Part shown: positions 42,603 through 50,357 of the stretch, in pieces
Layout of the letters: each line of letters opens with the position of its first letter
Position numbering within the stretch: position 1 is the stretch's first letter
Source: Nonomuraea polychroma
Lineage (GTDB): Bacteria; Actinomycetota; Actinomycetes; Streptosporangiales; Streptosporangiaceae
DNA length: 64,000 nucleotides
Direction of reading: 5' to 3'
NCBI RefSeq assembly: GCF_004011505.1
Contig: NZ_SAUN01000001.1
Coordinates: 4,030,001-4,094,000, forward strand
Program-made: the position numbers and the translations under genes
Notes under the pieces: generated by a model
Databases searched by the model: none
What the model was told of the DNA's origin: nothing
What the model saw: the letters and a program-made list of their open reading frames with translations, nothing else

Positions 42603-43801
42603 GCGTCAACACCGCCCGGCAGCAGGAGCGGGCCACTCGCGGCAGACTGCCCCTGGCGGTCTACCTGCTGTCATTGAGCCTGTTCGCGATGGGAAGCGCG
42701 GAGTTCCTGCTCGCCGGCGTCCTTCCGGCCATCGCCGATGACCTGGAGATCACGCTGTCCTCCGCCGGAGCGCTGATCTCGGCGTTCGCCGTCGCCGTCG
42801 TCGTCGGCGGCCCGCCGCTGGCCATCGTGACCCTCCGCTGGCCACGGCGGACGACGCTGGTGATCACGCAGGCGATCTTCGCCGCCTGCGTGGTGATCGG
42901 CGTCCTCACGGACAGCTACGCGGTGCTCCTGGTCACTCGCTTCCTCAGCGGCCTCGCCTACGCCGGGTTCTGGGCGGTCGCCGCGGTCACCGCGATCAGC
43001 CTGGTCCCGCCCGAACGCGCCGCGCGCGCCTCCGGCGTCGTCGTCAGCGGCCTCAGCCTCGCGATGGTGGCTGGTGGCCCAGCCGGTACGCTGATCGGCT
43101 ACTTCACCGGGTGGCGGGGCGGCTTCTGGGCCGTGGCCGGCCTCACCGTCGCGGGGGCGGTCCTGACGTTCGTGGCGCTGCCCGCCACGAGCGCGCGCGG
43201 CGAGACCAGCGTGAGAAGTGAGCTTCGCACCATGAGGCGACCCCAGCTGTGGGTCGTCTACGCCGCCACCCTCCTGAGCACGGCCGCCTACATGATCACG
43301 TTCAACTATCTCGCCGCGTTCCTGACCGACGTCACCCGAATCCCCGGGATCTGGATTCCCGCGATCCTGACCTTGTTCGGCGCCGGCGCCTTCATCGGCC
43401 TGTCCATCGGGGGCAGGATCGCCGACCGGCTGCCCACCCACGCGCTCCTGGCCGGCGCTCTCGGGATCCTGGCGAGCTCCGTCCTGCTCGGAGTCTTCGC
43501 CCGGCACGCGCTGGCCGTCGTCCCCCTGGTGTTGCTTCTGGGGATCGCTGGATTCGTGTTGAATCCGGCCATCTACGGGCGGGTGTTCGCCATCGCGGCC
43601 CACGCGCCCACCCTCGCCGGGGCCACCACCGTCTCCGCATTCCAGCTCGGCATCAGCCTCGTCCCCGGGCTGGCCGCCGTCGTGCTCGACGCCGACGCCG
43701 GGATCACCGCCATTCCGTGGCTCGGTGCGGGCCTGGCAGTGCTCACAACGGTGCCCATCCTGCTCGACCGGACTATGTCGCGTCACCGGCTGAGGGCCTG
43801 A
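42599..43801 (+). CDS. MFS transporter (AraJ/DHA1 type)
   Basis: 400 residues, twelve helices; 'LFAMGSAEFLLAGVLPAIA' at the start, motif C-like 'ISLVPPERAARASGVVVSG'. The operon context (redox enzyme plus thioredoxin plus exporter) hints at modification and expulsion of a thiol-reactive compound; that is inference. A tandem hairpin terminator follows. Confidence 0.88.
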   Translation: MSVNTARQQERATRGRLPLAVYLLSLSLFAMGSAEFLLAGVLPAIADDLEITLSSAGALISAFAVAVVVGGPPLAIVTLRWPRRTTLVITQAIFAACVVIGVLTDSYAVLLVTRFLSGLAYAGFWAVAAVTAISLVPPERAARASGVVVSGLSLAMVAGGPAGTLIGYFTGWRGGFWAVAGLTVAGAVLTFVALPATSARGETSVRSELRTMRRPQLWVVYAATLLSTAAYMITFNYLAAFLTDVTRIPGIWIPAILTLFGAGAFIGLSIGGRIADRLPTHALLAGALGILASSVLLGVFARHALAVVPLVLLLGIAGFVLNPAIYGRVFAIAAHAPTLAGATTVSAFQLGISLVPGLAAVVLDADAGITAIPWLGAGLAVLTTVPILLDRTMSRHRLRA

Positions 43802-43813
43802 GAGGGGCTTGTG

Positions 43814-43866
43814 GCTCTCACCAAGGTGAGAGCGCTGCGGTACGGCCGGCGCCGGTCGTACCGCAG
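43814..43866. terminator. Tandem hairpins, terminator
   Basis: GCTCTCACC-AA-GGTGAGAGC followed by CTGCGGTACG...CGTACCGCAG with an inner GCC/GGT pairing. Lies 12 bases after the MFS stop. Confidence 0.65.
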
Positions 43867-43918
43867 TGTCGAACGACATGCCGGCTCATTCACTCGCTGC
43901 CGGTGTCAGGGACATGTT

Positions 43919-44260
43919 TCAGAAATCGGCGTAGCGGCCGTCGTGGCGCAGCGGCTCGTCGTGGCTGCCTTCCTCCACGATCCGGCCCTCGTCCACGAAG
44001 ACGATGCGGTCGGCGCGTTGGACGGTCCGCATCCGTTGCGCCACCATCACCACCGTCCGGCCCGCCATCAGGCGCTCGATACCGTCGTGGACGGCCGCCT
44101 CGTTCGCCGGGTCCAGTGCGGAGGTCACCTCGTCCAGCCGCGCCGCGGTCGCTGCCGCCCGCACCTCGGCAACGCCTGCGCCGGGACGGCCGAGACGCAC
44201 GTGCTCCTCGATCGTGCCGTCGAAGAGATAGACGCCGCCGCCCGGGGTAGTGGTGTCGAT
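43919..44260 (-). pseudogene. ABC exporter nucleotide-binding domain fragment with internal deletion
   Basis: Minus strand reads 'YLFDGTIEEHVRLGRPGA' (just after the Q-loop), then 'TAARLDEVTSALDPANEAA' and 'RTVVMVAQRMRTVQRADRIV' to a stop at 43919. In intact exporters about 45 residues with the LSGGE signature and Walker B stand between 'LDEV' and 'TSALD'; here they are deleted in frame. Walker A is also missing. A relic of an HlyB/MsbA-like heterodimeric exporter. Confidence 0.75.
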
Positions 44261-44314
44261 CCGTTCGTGCAGGGAGGCGAAGCCGATCTCGCGACCCACC
44301 CATATCATCGCTGA

Positions 44315-44749
44315 GTGATCGAGCTTCAGGAGGACGGGGAGATCGCCTGCCCGGCCGCGCGTGTGTGGGCGGTCGTCGCCGACTACGGCCAGGACCCACG
44401 CTGGCGCAAGGGCGTCGAGACGATGGCGCCGCGCCCTGAAGGCATCGTCCAAGTGGGCACCACCACCGCCGAGGTGATGCGGTTCGCGGGCCGGACCTAC
44501 CGCAACGGCGGCGAGGTCATCCAGGTGGAGCCGGGGCGCTCGTTCGCCTGGCGCACCACCTCGGGGATCGACGCCGAGGGCGGCAGGCTCGTCGAGCCGC
44601 TCGGCGAGGACCGGTGCCGCTTCACCTTCCACGTGCGCGTCACCCCACGCGCGACCTCCGAGAGGTTGCTGGAGCCGGCGCTGAGGTGGTTGCTGCGGCG
44701 GTCTATCCGCGCCGACGTCCGCCGCTTGGCTTGCCTCTGCGTTTCTTGA
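44315..44749 (+). CDS. SRPBCC-family protein
   Basis: GTG at 44315, 144 residues, but no ribosome site is visible. START/Bet v1-like lipid-binding fold: 'CPAARVWAVVADYGQDPRW', 'VEPGRSFAWRTTSG', 'CRFTFHVRVTPRATSERLL' and the long C-terminal helix. The last residues ('RRLACLCVS') look frame-shifted relative to the family ending, so the gene may be slightly damaged. Role unknown. Confidence 0.7.
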   Translation: MIELQEDGEIACPAARVWAVVADYGQDPRWRKGVETMAPRPEGIVQVGTTTAEVMRFAGRTYRNGGEVIQVEPGRSFAWRTTSGIDAEGGRLVEPLGEDRCRFTFHVRVTPRATSERLLEPALRWLLRRSIRADVRRLACLCVS

Positions 44750-44829
44750 CCCCGCGCCCCCGTCGCTGGGCCGCCCATCAGCAAACGCATGATCATCAGA
44801 TTCGGCGAACCTCGGTGGTCACCGCACTA

Positions 44830-44877
44830 GTGTCCTGCGCTTGAAATTCGTCAGCTAAGTCTAGAGCGGCCTCTATG
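44830..44877 (+). mobile_element. Left part of an IS630-type element, upstream of the Tn3 insertion
   Basis: The AT-richer stretch GTGTCCTGCGCTTGAAATTC and following bases runs directly into the CTATG duplication; across the transposon the sequence resumes with an IS630-like transposase start. The IS end itself cannot be proven because the other end is lost. Confidence 0.45.
44873..44877. repeat. CTATG target-site duplication, left
   Basis: Five bases immediately outside the left 46-bp repeat, matching 53542-53546. Five-base duplication is diagnostic of Tn3-family transposition. Confidence 0.85.
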
Positions 44878-44923
44878 GGGGTCCCGGTAGCAATGAAGAA
44901 ATTTTCAACGAAGTAGCGTCTGA
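44878..44923 (+). repeat. Left terminal inverted repeat of the Tn3-family transposon
   Basis: 46 bases starting GGGGTCCCGGTAGC and ending GTAGCGTCTGA; identical over all 46 positions to the reverse complement of 53496-53541. Typical Tn3 repeats are about 38 bases. Confidence 0.95.
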
Positions 44924-45151
44924 CCTGCAATAACGCAGGAGCCTCCGACTGGCGTCTCGGTTTGATCACGGTGTTGGATCATGACGCCACGGACAGTTCG
45001 CGGCTCGGGTACCGGCCAGGGACTACGGCCGTTGCTTCGCATCGTCGGCTCCGGCGCCCAGCTCGGCGATGCTGGTGTCGTGGTCGCGGAGGACGCGGCG
45101 GAGCAAGCCATGGCAAGGGGGCGAGTTCCGAGGCAGCGAGGACTCCTCCGG

Positions 45152-46285
45152 CTACCGGCTGCTGGGATCACTATGGTCTCGGTGACCTGGGGCGGTGAAG
45201 CGGATCTCGTGTGACGCTTTGGCAGCGAGGAAGTCCAGCAGGCCGCCGCCCTCGACGGTCAACGCGTCGCGGTCGCGCGCGGACAGCGGTGCGAACGGGT
45301 GCACGGTCAGTGTCGCCGTGTCGTGTGCGGTGCCGAACGTCCAAGTCGCTGCCGTGAAGCCGTCGAGGAGCACCAGGCGAGGGACGGGGCCGTGCGGTTT
45401 GAAGTTCTGCCGGCGGAGGCCGTCTGTGATCACCCTGGAGCGGTCGTGGTGTGACAGCAGCAGGTTGTCGAAGTCGTACAGGAACCGGGCGGGCGCACTG
45501 ACCTGCGGATCGGGCCGGGGCGCGTCGGGCAGGTCGAACAGTTCCGCGCCGTTCTCGTCGCGGAACGTGGCCAGGCGGGGCCGGAGCCGGTCGAGCACCT
45601 CCGCCAGCCGGGTCAGGCCGCACCAGGTCTGCACGTCGCGTACGGTCGCCGGGCCGAACGCGGCCAGGTAGCGCAGGACCATCTGGTCGATCGTGTGGTC
45701 GGCGCGCAGCGGCGCGCCTGCCCACGACTCGAGAGGCGCGTGGACGGTCCGGCCGCCGGCGCCCCACACCCCGCGTGGCGGGGTCTGTACGACCGGCAGG
45801 AGGTTGCGCACCGCGTAGGCCAGGCTCGCCGGGTTGCGGTCCGGCCACCGCTGAGCCAGCAGCCGACCGAGCTCGCCCGGCGTGCGGGGCCGCTCGTCGA
45901 GCAGCTCCCGGCCCGCGGCCACTACCTGGCCGGTGTCCAGCCCGCGCATCGCCCGGCCGTGCGTGTGGTTGGCGAACAGGTCGCGGTCCAGCACCGGCTG
46001 CACAAGCGGACGCAGCGCGAGCGCGTCGGCCGTGCCGACGAGGTGGATCGTCGAGCGCATGAGGGCGATCCGCACGGCCCGGCGCTGGGTGAGCAGCGCC
46101 GCGACATCCTCGGGCCGGCACGCGGCGAGCCGGCTCCACAGTCCCACGTACCAGGTGTGCGGGGTCTGCGCCTGCAGGCCCACCAGGTGATCAATGGCCT
46201 GCAGCGGGGTGAGGTCGGCGCGGCGCAGGAGCAGTTGCCGATCGAGGGTGGCGCGGTTGAGGGCTCGGCGGGTCAGGATCTGCAT
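45152..46285 (-). CDS. AlkZ-like winged-helix DNA glycosylase family protein (HTH_42)
   Basis: 377 residues; 'LRRADLTPLQAIDHLVGLQA' then 'QTPHTWYVGLWSR' contains the QxQ motif (Gln-Ala-Gln) of the HTH_42/AlkZ family, followed by 'RSTIHLVGTADALALRPLV' and tandem winged helices. Characterised members (AlkZ, YcaQ) excise alkylated bases and unhook interstrand crosslinks, and some protect antibiotic producers from their own genotoxins. Whether this protein has glycosylase activity is untested. Passenger of the Tn3-family transposon. Confidence 0.85.
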   Translation of the reverse strand: MQILTRRALNRATLDRQLLLRRADLTPLQAIDHLVGLQAQTPHTWYVGLWSRLAACRPEDVAALLTQRRAVRIALMRSTIHLVGTADALALRPLVQPVLDRDLFANHTHGRAMRGLDTGQVVAAGRELLDERPRTPGELGRLLAQRWPDRNPASLAYAVRNLLPVVQTPPRGVWGAGGRTVHAPLESWAGAPLRADHTIDQMVLRYLAAFGPATVRDVQTWCGLTRLAEVLDRLRPRLATFRDENGAELFDLPDAPRPDPQVSAPARFLYDFDNLLLSHHDRSRVITDGLRRQNFKPHGPVPRLVLLDGFTAATWTFGTAHDTATLTVHPFAPLSARDRDALTVEGGGLLDFLAAKASHEIRFTAPGHRDHSDPSSR

Positions 46286-46362
46286 GACGGTACTCCTGGA
46301 AGTTCAATTCAGGGGTGCGCGCGGCAGGGTGCCCGCCGCGCGTACCACCCGGTCGGCACGGT

Positions 46363-47493
46363 TCAGCGCAGCTGGCGGAAGAAGCCGCGGATGTCGTCGA
46401 CCAGCAGGCCGGGCACGTCGTGCGCGGCGAAGTGGCTGCCCGTGTCGTAGGCGTTCCAGGACAGGATGTTCTTGTGGTCGCGTTCGGCGAACGGGCGGAT
46501 CGACTGGAAGTCCCAGGCGAAGTTCGCCAGCCCGAGCGGCACGGTGGTGGGTTCGGCCGGCTTGTCGGTGGCGTGGAAGTCCTCGTAGTACAGGCGCGCG
46601 GCCGACGCGGCGGTGTTGGTGAGCCAGTAGATCATGGTGTTGGTCAGCACATAGTCCGGGTCGAGGTTCGGGCCGAGCAGCTGCACGTTCCAGCCCAGCT
46701 GCCCCACCGGCGAGTCGGCCAGCGCATGGGCCAGCGTCTGCGGCGCGGTGGACTGCAGCTTGTCGTAGGCACCGCTGTTGTCCGTCCACCACTGCAGGAA
46801 CTGGACCTTCTTCCGGTCCTCCTCCGACAGGCCGGCCAGCTCGGCCGGGTCGCCGGACGGGAACGAGAAGACCTGGGTGACGTGCACGCCGATCACGTGC
46901 CCGGGATCGCAACGGCCCACCTCCGGTGAGATCTCCGAGCCGCAATCGTTGCCATGCGCGCCGTACCGCTCGTACCCGAGGCGGCGCATCAGCTCGGCCC
47001 ACGCCCTGGCGATCCGGTACCGGTTCCAGCCCCGCTCGGCGGTGGGACCGGAGAAGCCGAAACCGGGGATGGACGGGATTATCAGGTGGAAGGCGTCGGC
47101 CGGGTCGCCGTCATGGGCGCGCGGATCGCTCAGCGGGCCGATCACATCCAGGAACTCCACGACGGTGGTCGGCCAGCCGTGCGTGAGCAGCAGCGGCGTG
47201 GCGTCCGGCTCGGGCGAGCGCACGTGCAGGAAGTGCACGTTCTGCCCGTCGATGCCCGTGGTGAACTGCGGGTACGAGTTAAGCTTCGCCTCCCACGCGC
47301 GCCAGTCGTAGCCGTCGCGCCACCGCTGCACCAGACTCTGCACGTAGTGCAGCGGCACGCCGTAGTCGTTGCCGGCGCCGGGCAGTTCGTCGGTCCAGCG
47401 GACCCGGGCCAGGCGCTCGGCCAGGTCGTCCAGGTCGGCCTGCGGGATATCGATACGGAAATCACGGATCTCGGCCGTGTCGATCTCGGTCAT
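46363..47493 (-). CDS. Epoxide hydrolase (EHN domain plus alpha/beta hydrolase)
   Basis: 376 residues. N-terminal EHN domain ('FRIDIPQADLDDLAERLARV', 'VHFLHVRSPEPDATPLLLTH'), oxyanion 'THGWPTTVVEF', nucleophile Asp in 'YGAHGNDCGSEIS' (usual GGDWG region, here NDCG), lid Tyr residues and 'FRQLR' end. The final His region lies in 'GSHFAAHDVP'. Converts epoxides to diols. Divergent from the WYL regulator with a long perfect palindrome in between. Passenger gene. Confidence 0.9.
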   Translation of the reverse strand: MTEIDTAEIRDFRIDIPQADLDDLAERLARVRWTDELPGAGNDYGVPLHYVQSLVQRWRDGYDWRAWEAKLNSYPQFTTGIDGQNVHFLHVRSPEPDATPLLLTHGWPTTVVEFLDVIGPLSDPRAHDGDPADAFHLIIPSIPGFGFSGPTAERGWNRYRIARAWAELMRRLGYERYGAHGNDCGSEISPEVGRCDPGHVIGVHVTQVFSFPSGDPAELAGLSEEDRKKVQFLQWWTDNSGAYDKLQSTAPQTLAHALADSPVGQLGWNVQLLGPNLDPDYVLTNTMIYWLTNTAASAARLYYEDFHATDKPAEPTTVPLGLANFAWDFQSIRPFAERDHKNILSWNAYDTGSHFAAHDVPGLLVDDIRGFFRQLR

Positions 47494-47505
47494 GGCGTCG
47501 ACCCT

Positions 47506-47544
47506 GCCGGACCATTAGGACGATACCGCTCCTAATGGTCCGGC
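47506..47544. promoter_or_regulatory. 39-bp operator with perfect 15-bp arms
   Basis: GCCGGACCATTAGGA, spacer CGATACCGC, TCCTAATGGTCCGGC. It fills the 62-base gap between the divergent epoxide hydrolase and WYL regulator genes and ends 11 bases before the regulator ATG. Almost certainly the WYL-regulator binding site. Confidence 0.8.
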
Positions 47545-47555
47545 ATGCTTGACGA

Positions 47556-48539
47556 ATGCTGGACACCTCGGCCCGCCTCCTGCGGCTGCTCTCTCTCCTG
47601 CAAACCCCGCGCGAGTGGACCGGCGCCGAGCTCGCCGAGCGCCTCGGGGTGAGCGGGCGGACCGTGCGTACCGACGTGGAGCGCCTGCGCACCCTCGGCT
47701 ACCCGGTGCTGGCCACCCGCGGTTCTGCCGGCGGCTATCGGCTCGGCGCCGGTGCCGTGCTGCCGCCGTTGCTGCTCGACGACGAGGAGGCGGTTGCCGT
47801 CACCGTCGGCCTGCGGACCGCGACCGGTGGCGCCATCGCGGGGATCGAGGAGGCGTCGTTGCGGGCGCTGGCGAAGCTGGAGCAGGTGCTGCCGTCCCGG
47901 TTGCGGCGTCGGGTCAACACCCTGCAGGCCTACACGGTGCCGGTGCCCCGCGACGACGCCGGCCCCAGCGTCGACCCGGCGGTCCTGGCCGCCTTGAGCG
48001 CGGTCTGCCGCGACCGGGAACGGCTCCGCTTCGACTACCACGACCACGCCGGCGCGGCCACCGTGCGCGCCGTCGAGCCGTACCGGCTCGTCATCTGGGG
48101 CCGCCGCTGGTACCTGCTGGCATGGGACGTCGAGCGGAGCGACTGGCGTACCTTCCGCGTCGACCGGATACGACCCCGCACCCCGACCGGCCCCCGCTTC
48201 ACACCGCGCGACCTGCCCGACGACGTCGCCGCGTACGTGTCACGCCGGGTGTCCGCCGCCGCCTGGCGCTACCGGGCGCAGGTCACCGTGCACGCGCCGG
48301 CCGAGATCATCGCCGATCGCATCGGCCCGGCCGCCGGCACGGTCGAACGCCTCGACGAACGCACCTGCGTCCTGCACACCGGCGCGGACACCGTCGAGAC
48401 CCTCGCCGTCCATCTGGGCCTGCTCGGCGCAGACTTCGACGTCACCGGGCCGCCGGAACTTCTCACGCACCTGCACCGTCTCGCCCACCGATACATCCGC
48501 ACGATCACCTCGTCTGCACCAGGTGATCGGACCGGGTGA
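47556..48539 (+). CDS. DeoR/YafY-type transcriptional regulator with WYL domain
   Basis: 327 residues. N-terminal HTH ('ARLLRLLSLLQTPREWTGAE', 'LAERLGVSGRTVRTDVERL') and WYL domain ('VEPYRLVIWGRRWYLLAWD', 'VERSDWRTFRVDRI') plus the WCX C-terminal extension. WYL domains sense nucleic-acid or other ligands; several act in DNA-damage and defence responses. Here it probably represses the divergent epoxide hydrolase (and AlkZ-like) genes. The two genes on its other side converge. Confidence 0.9.
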   Translation: MLDTSARLLRLLSLLQTPREWTGAELAERLGVSGRTVRTDVERLRTLGYPVLATRGSAGGYRLGAGAVLPPLLLDDEEAVAVTVGLRTATGGAIAGIEEASLRALAKLEQVLPSRLRRRVNTLQAYTVPVPRDDAGPSVDPAVLAALSAVCRDRERLRFDYHDHAGAATVRAVEPYRLVIWGRRWYLLAWDVERSDWRTFRVDRIRPRTPTGPRFTPRDLPDDVAAYVSRRVSAAAWRYRAQVTVHAPAEIIADRIGPAAGTVERLDERTCVLHTGADTVETLAVHLGLLGADFDVTGPPELLTHLHRLAHRYIRTITSSAPGDRTG

Positions 48540-48746
48540 GCGCCCGCCGCCGCATGACCACAACACCGCCGGCTCCCCGCCGGGCTCCGGAAGCCATCGG
48601 GCAACCGGCCACGAGTTGGCGGGGGCGGCTGGCCGCCGGAGCAGGCAAGAGCCGCCTGCCGCCGAATGGCGGGGCAGCCCCGTCCGGTCACGCAGCTGGT
48701 CACAGTCCTCACGGGGAGGACCGCGACCAGCAATGACGCGGCTGAC

Positions 48747-49172
48747 CTAGCCGAGGTGCTCGCTGGAGGACTCCACCGTCTGCTTGAAGATGCTCAGGCC
48801 GTGGTCCATTCCGGCGCCCATCGGGATGGCGAGGTCGTCCGGTCGCACGTCGTGGATCCAGACGAACCGGCTGCCGCCGTCACCATGCGGGACGACCTGC
48901 ATCGAGGCGTTGTCGTGTTCCGGCTGCATGGTGCCGCCGATGACCGAGAAGACGAGCCGGCGCGGCTCATCGTCGAGCGCGATGAGCCGCTCCCGCAGCA
49001 CCATTCCGTCAGCGAACGTGACGACCCTGACGTCCGGTTCGTCTTCGTCGAGCCGGCTGTCGGTGACGAAGCCCGGCGCCATCCGGACGGGCCCGTCGGT
49101 GAAGTCACTGATGATCGCCCACACGGCCGTGGGGTCGGCATCGATGATGATCTCTTTGTGCACGGAGGCCAT
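48747..49172 (-). CDS. SRPBCC-family (polyketide cyclase/dehydrase-like) protein
   Basis: ATG at 49172 ('MASVHKEIIIDADPTAVWA'), 141 residues, with 'SRFVWIHDVRPDDLAIPMG' and the C-terminal helix 'GLSIFKQTVESSSEHLG'. Binding-pocket fold that holds hydrophobic small molecules. 52 bases downstream of the VOC gene on the same strand; the pair is divergent from the CGNR regulator. Passenger gene. Confidence 0.85.
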   Translation of the reverse strand: MASVHKEIIIDADPTAVWAIISDFTDGPVRMAPGFVTDSRLDEDEPDVRVVTFADGMVLRERLIALDDEPRRLVFSVIGGTMQPEHDNASMQVVPHGDGGSRFVWIHDVRPDDLAIPMGAGMDHGLSIFKQTVESSSEHLG

Positions 49173-49224
49173 ATCTGTCTCTTCTGTAGTGGTGGGAACT
49201 GGTGTCGCGCGGTGGCGGGTGCGT

Positions 49225-49560
49225 CTATGCGGCGACGACGCAGAACTGGTTACCCTCGGGGTCGGCCAGCACGACCCAGCCGTCGAAGCGCCGCACTTCA
49301 CTCGCGCCAAGGGCCCGAATCCGGCCGACCTCGCCTGCCAGGTCATCAGTGGACAAGTCCAGGTGCAGCCGGTTCTTGCCCTCCCGGCCCTCGGGCACGG
49401 CCTGCAGGGACAGGCCCACGCCCCTCTTGTTCGCGTCCTCCAGGTAGGTGGCGCCTTCGTCCGAGGACGCGACCTGGTATCCGGTGACCGCCTGCCAGAA
49501 GGCGGTGCTGCCGGCCAGGTCGTTCGTGTCGATGCAGATGTTGCCAATGCTGATGCTCAC
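49225..49560 (-). CDS. VOC-superfamily protein (glyoxalase/bleomycin-resistance-like)
   Basis: GTG at 49560 with AAAGGGG at 6 bases; 111 residues. Two beta-alpha-beta-beta-beta modules ('ISIGNICIDTNDLAGSTAFW', 'NRLHLDLSTDDLAGEVGRI') and 'GWVVLADPEGNQFCVV'. Metal ligands are partly replaced (Cys/Asp at the first, His in 'RLHLDL', Glu in 'DPEGNQ'), so it may be a binding protein (antibiotic sequestration) or an isomerase. Passenger gene. Confidence 0.85.
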   Translation of the reverse strand: MSISIGNICIDTNDLAGSTAFWQAVTGYQVASSDEGATYLEDANKRGVGLSLQAVPEGREGKNRLHLDLSTDDLAGEVGRIRALGASEVRRFDGWVVLADPEGNQFCVVAA

Positions 49561-49578
49561 CAGCGACCCCTTTTGATC

Positions 49579-49605
49579 TAACTGACGTACCAATTACGTC
49601 GGTTA
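49579..49605. promoter_or_regulatory. 27-bp palindromic operator between VOC and CGNR genes
   Basis: TAAC-T-GACGT, spacer ACCAATT, ACGTC-G-GTTA. Arms are complementary except for the single T/G position. Lies between the divergent genes, 18 bases before the VOC GTG and 41 before the CGNR GTG. Confidence 0.65.
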
Positions 49606-49645
49606 AGTACCCTACCATCGCTGATAGCCGGGTAGGCTTCGAGGC

Positions 49646-50281
49646 GTGATGGATGAGCGTGCTGCCGAGCCTGTGCCGGACAACCTCGCAGCCGGGACGG
49701 CGCCGATGCCGCTGCGCGTGATCGAGGAGTTCATCAACACCCGCCGCCGGGACGGCGATGAGATCGCAACCCCGCAACAGCTGGCGACGTGGTTGCACGC
49801 CCGCGGCCTCATGTCAGCCGACACGGTGGTGAACGACGAGCAGCGCGACCGTGCCGAACGGATCCGCGAGGGACTACGCGCGCTGATCGCCGAGAACAAC
49901 ACCGAGCCGGTCTCCAGCCCGCGCCCGGACGGCCTCAACCCCGCCGCTCGCGCCGAACTCGCCGATCTCACCCGCGACTTCCCGCTGATGCTCGACGTGA
50001 CCGTTTCCCCGCCCCGGTTGGTCGCCCGCGCCCGGGTGCCGGTGGAGGCGGCGCTGGCCAGGCTGCTCGCCGTCGTGGCCGAGGCCGTGGCGGAAGGCAC
50101 GTGGACGCGGCTGAAGGCCTGCCGGGAGCCGAGCTGCCGATGGGCCTACTATGACCACTCCCGCAATCGGCGCCGGACCTGGTGCTCCATGGACATCTGC
50201 GGCAACCGCGCCAAAGCCCGCGCCTCTCACCACCGCAAGTCCACCGCGCCCTTGACCGCGGGCCAACCGACAAACCGATAA
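49646..50281 (+). CDS. CGNR zinc-finger regulator (ABATE domain)
   Basis: 211 residues; an N-terminal ABATE stress-sensing domain ('LRVIEEFINTRRRDGDEIAT') and a C-terminal treble-clef zinc finger 'KACREPSCRWAYYDHSRN' with 'TWCSMDICGNRAKAR', which contains the CGNR box. Predicted one-component transcription regulators of poorly known function; this one should control itself and the divergent VOC/SRPBCC genes. GTG 49646 or ATG 49649 are both acceptable starts. Confidence 0.9.
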   Translation: MMDERAAEPVPDNLAAGTAPMPLRVIEEFINTRRRDGDEIATPQQLATWLHARGLMSADTVVNDEQRDRAERIREGLRALIAENNTEPVSSPRPDGLNPAARAELADLTRDFPLMLDVTVSPPRLVARARVPVEAALARLLAVVAEAVAEGTWTRLKACREPSCRWAYYDHSRNRRRTWCSMDICGNRAKARASHHRKSTAPLTAGQPTNR

Positions 50282-50357
50282 CCCCGCGCCGTTGGCCCGC
50301 CGGCCTCGCTCCGTCCGGGCAGGTGCGGGGCTTTTGCCCCTCTTCGAGGGACTCAGG

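Noticed and set aside
44873..44877. Terminal repeat beginning with three or five G and a TATGG or TAT duplication
   Set aside because: Only a four-G start gives equal 46-base repeats and an exact five-base duplication (CTATG) on both sides.
48784..49581. 265-codon plus-strand frame opposite SRPBCC and VOC
   Set aside because: The minus strand carries two well-defined families with ribosome sites; the plus frame is compositional.
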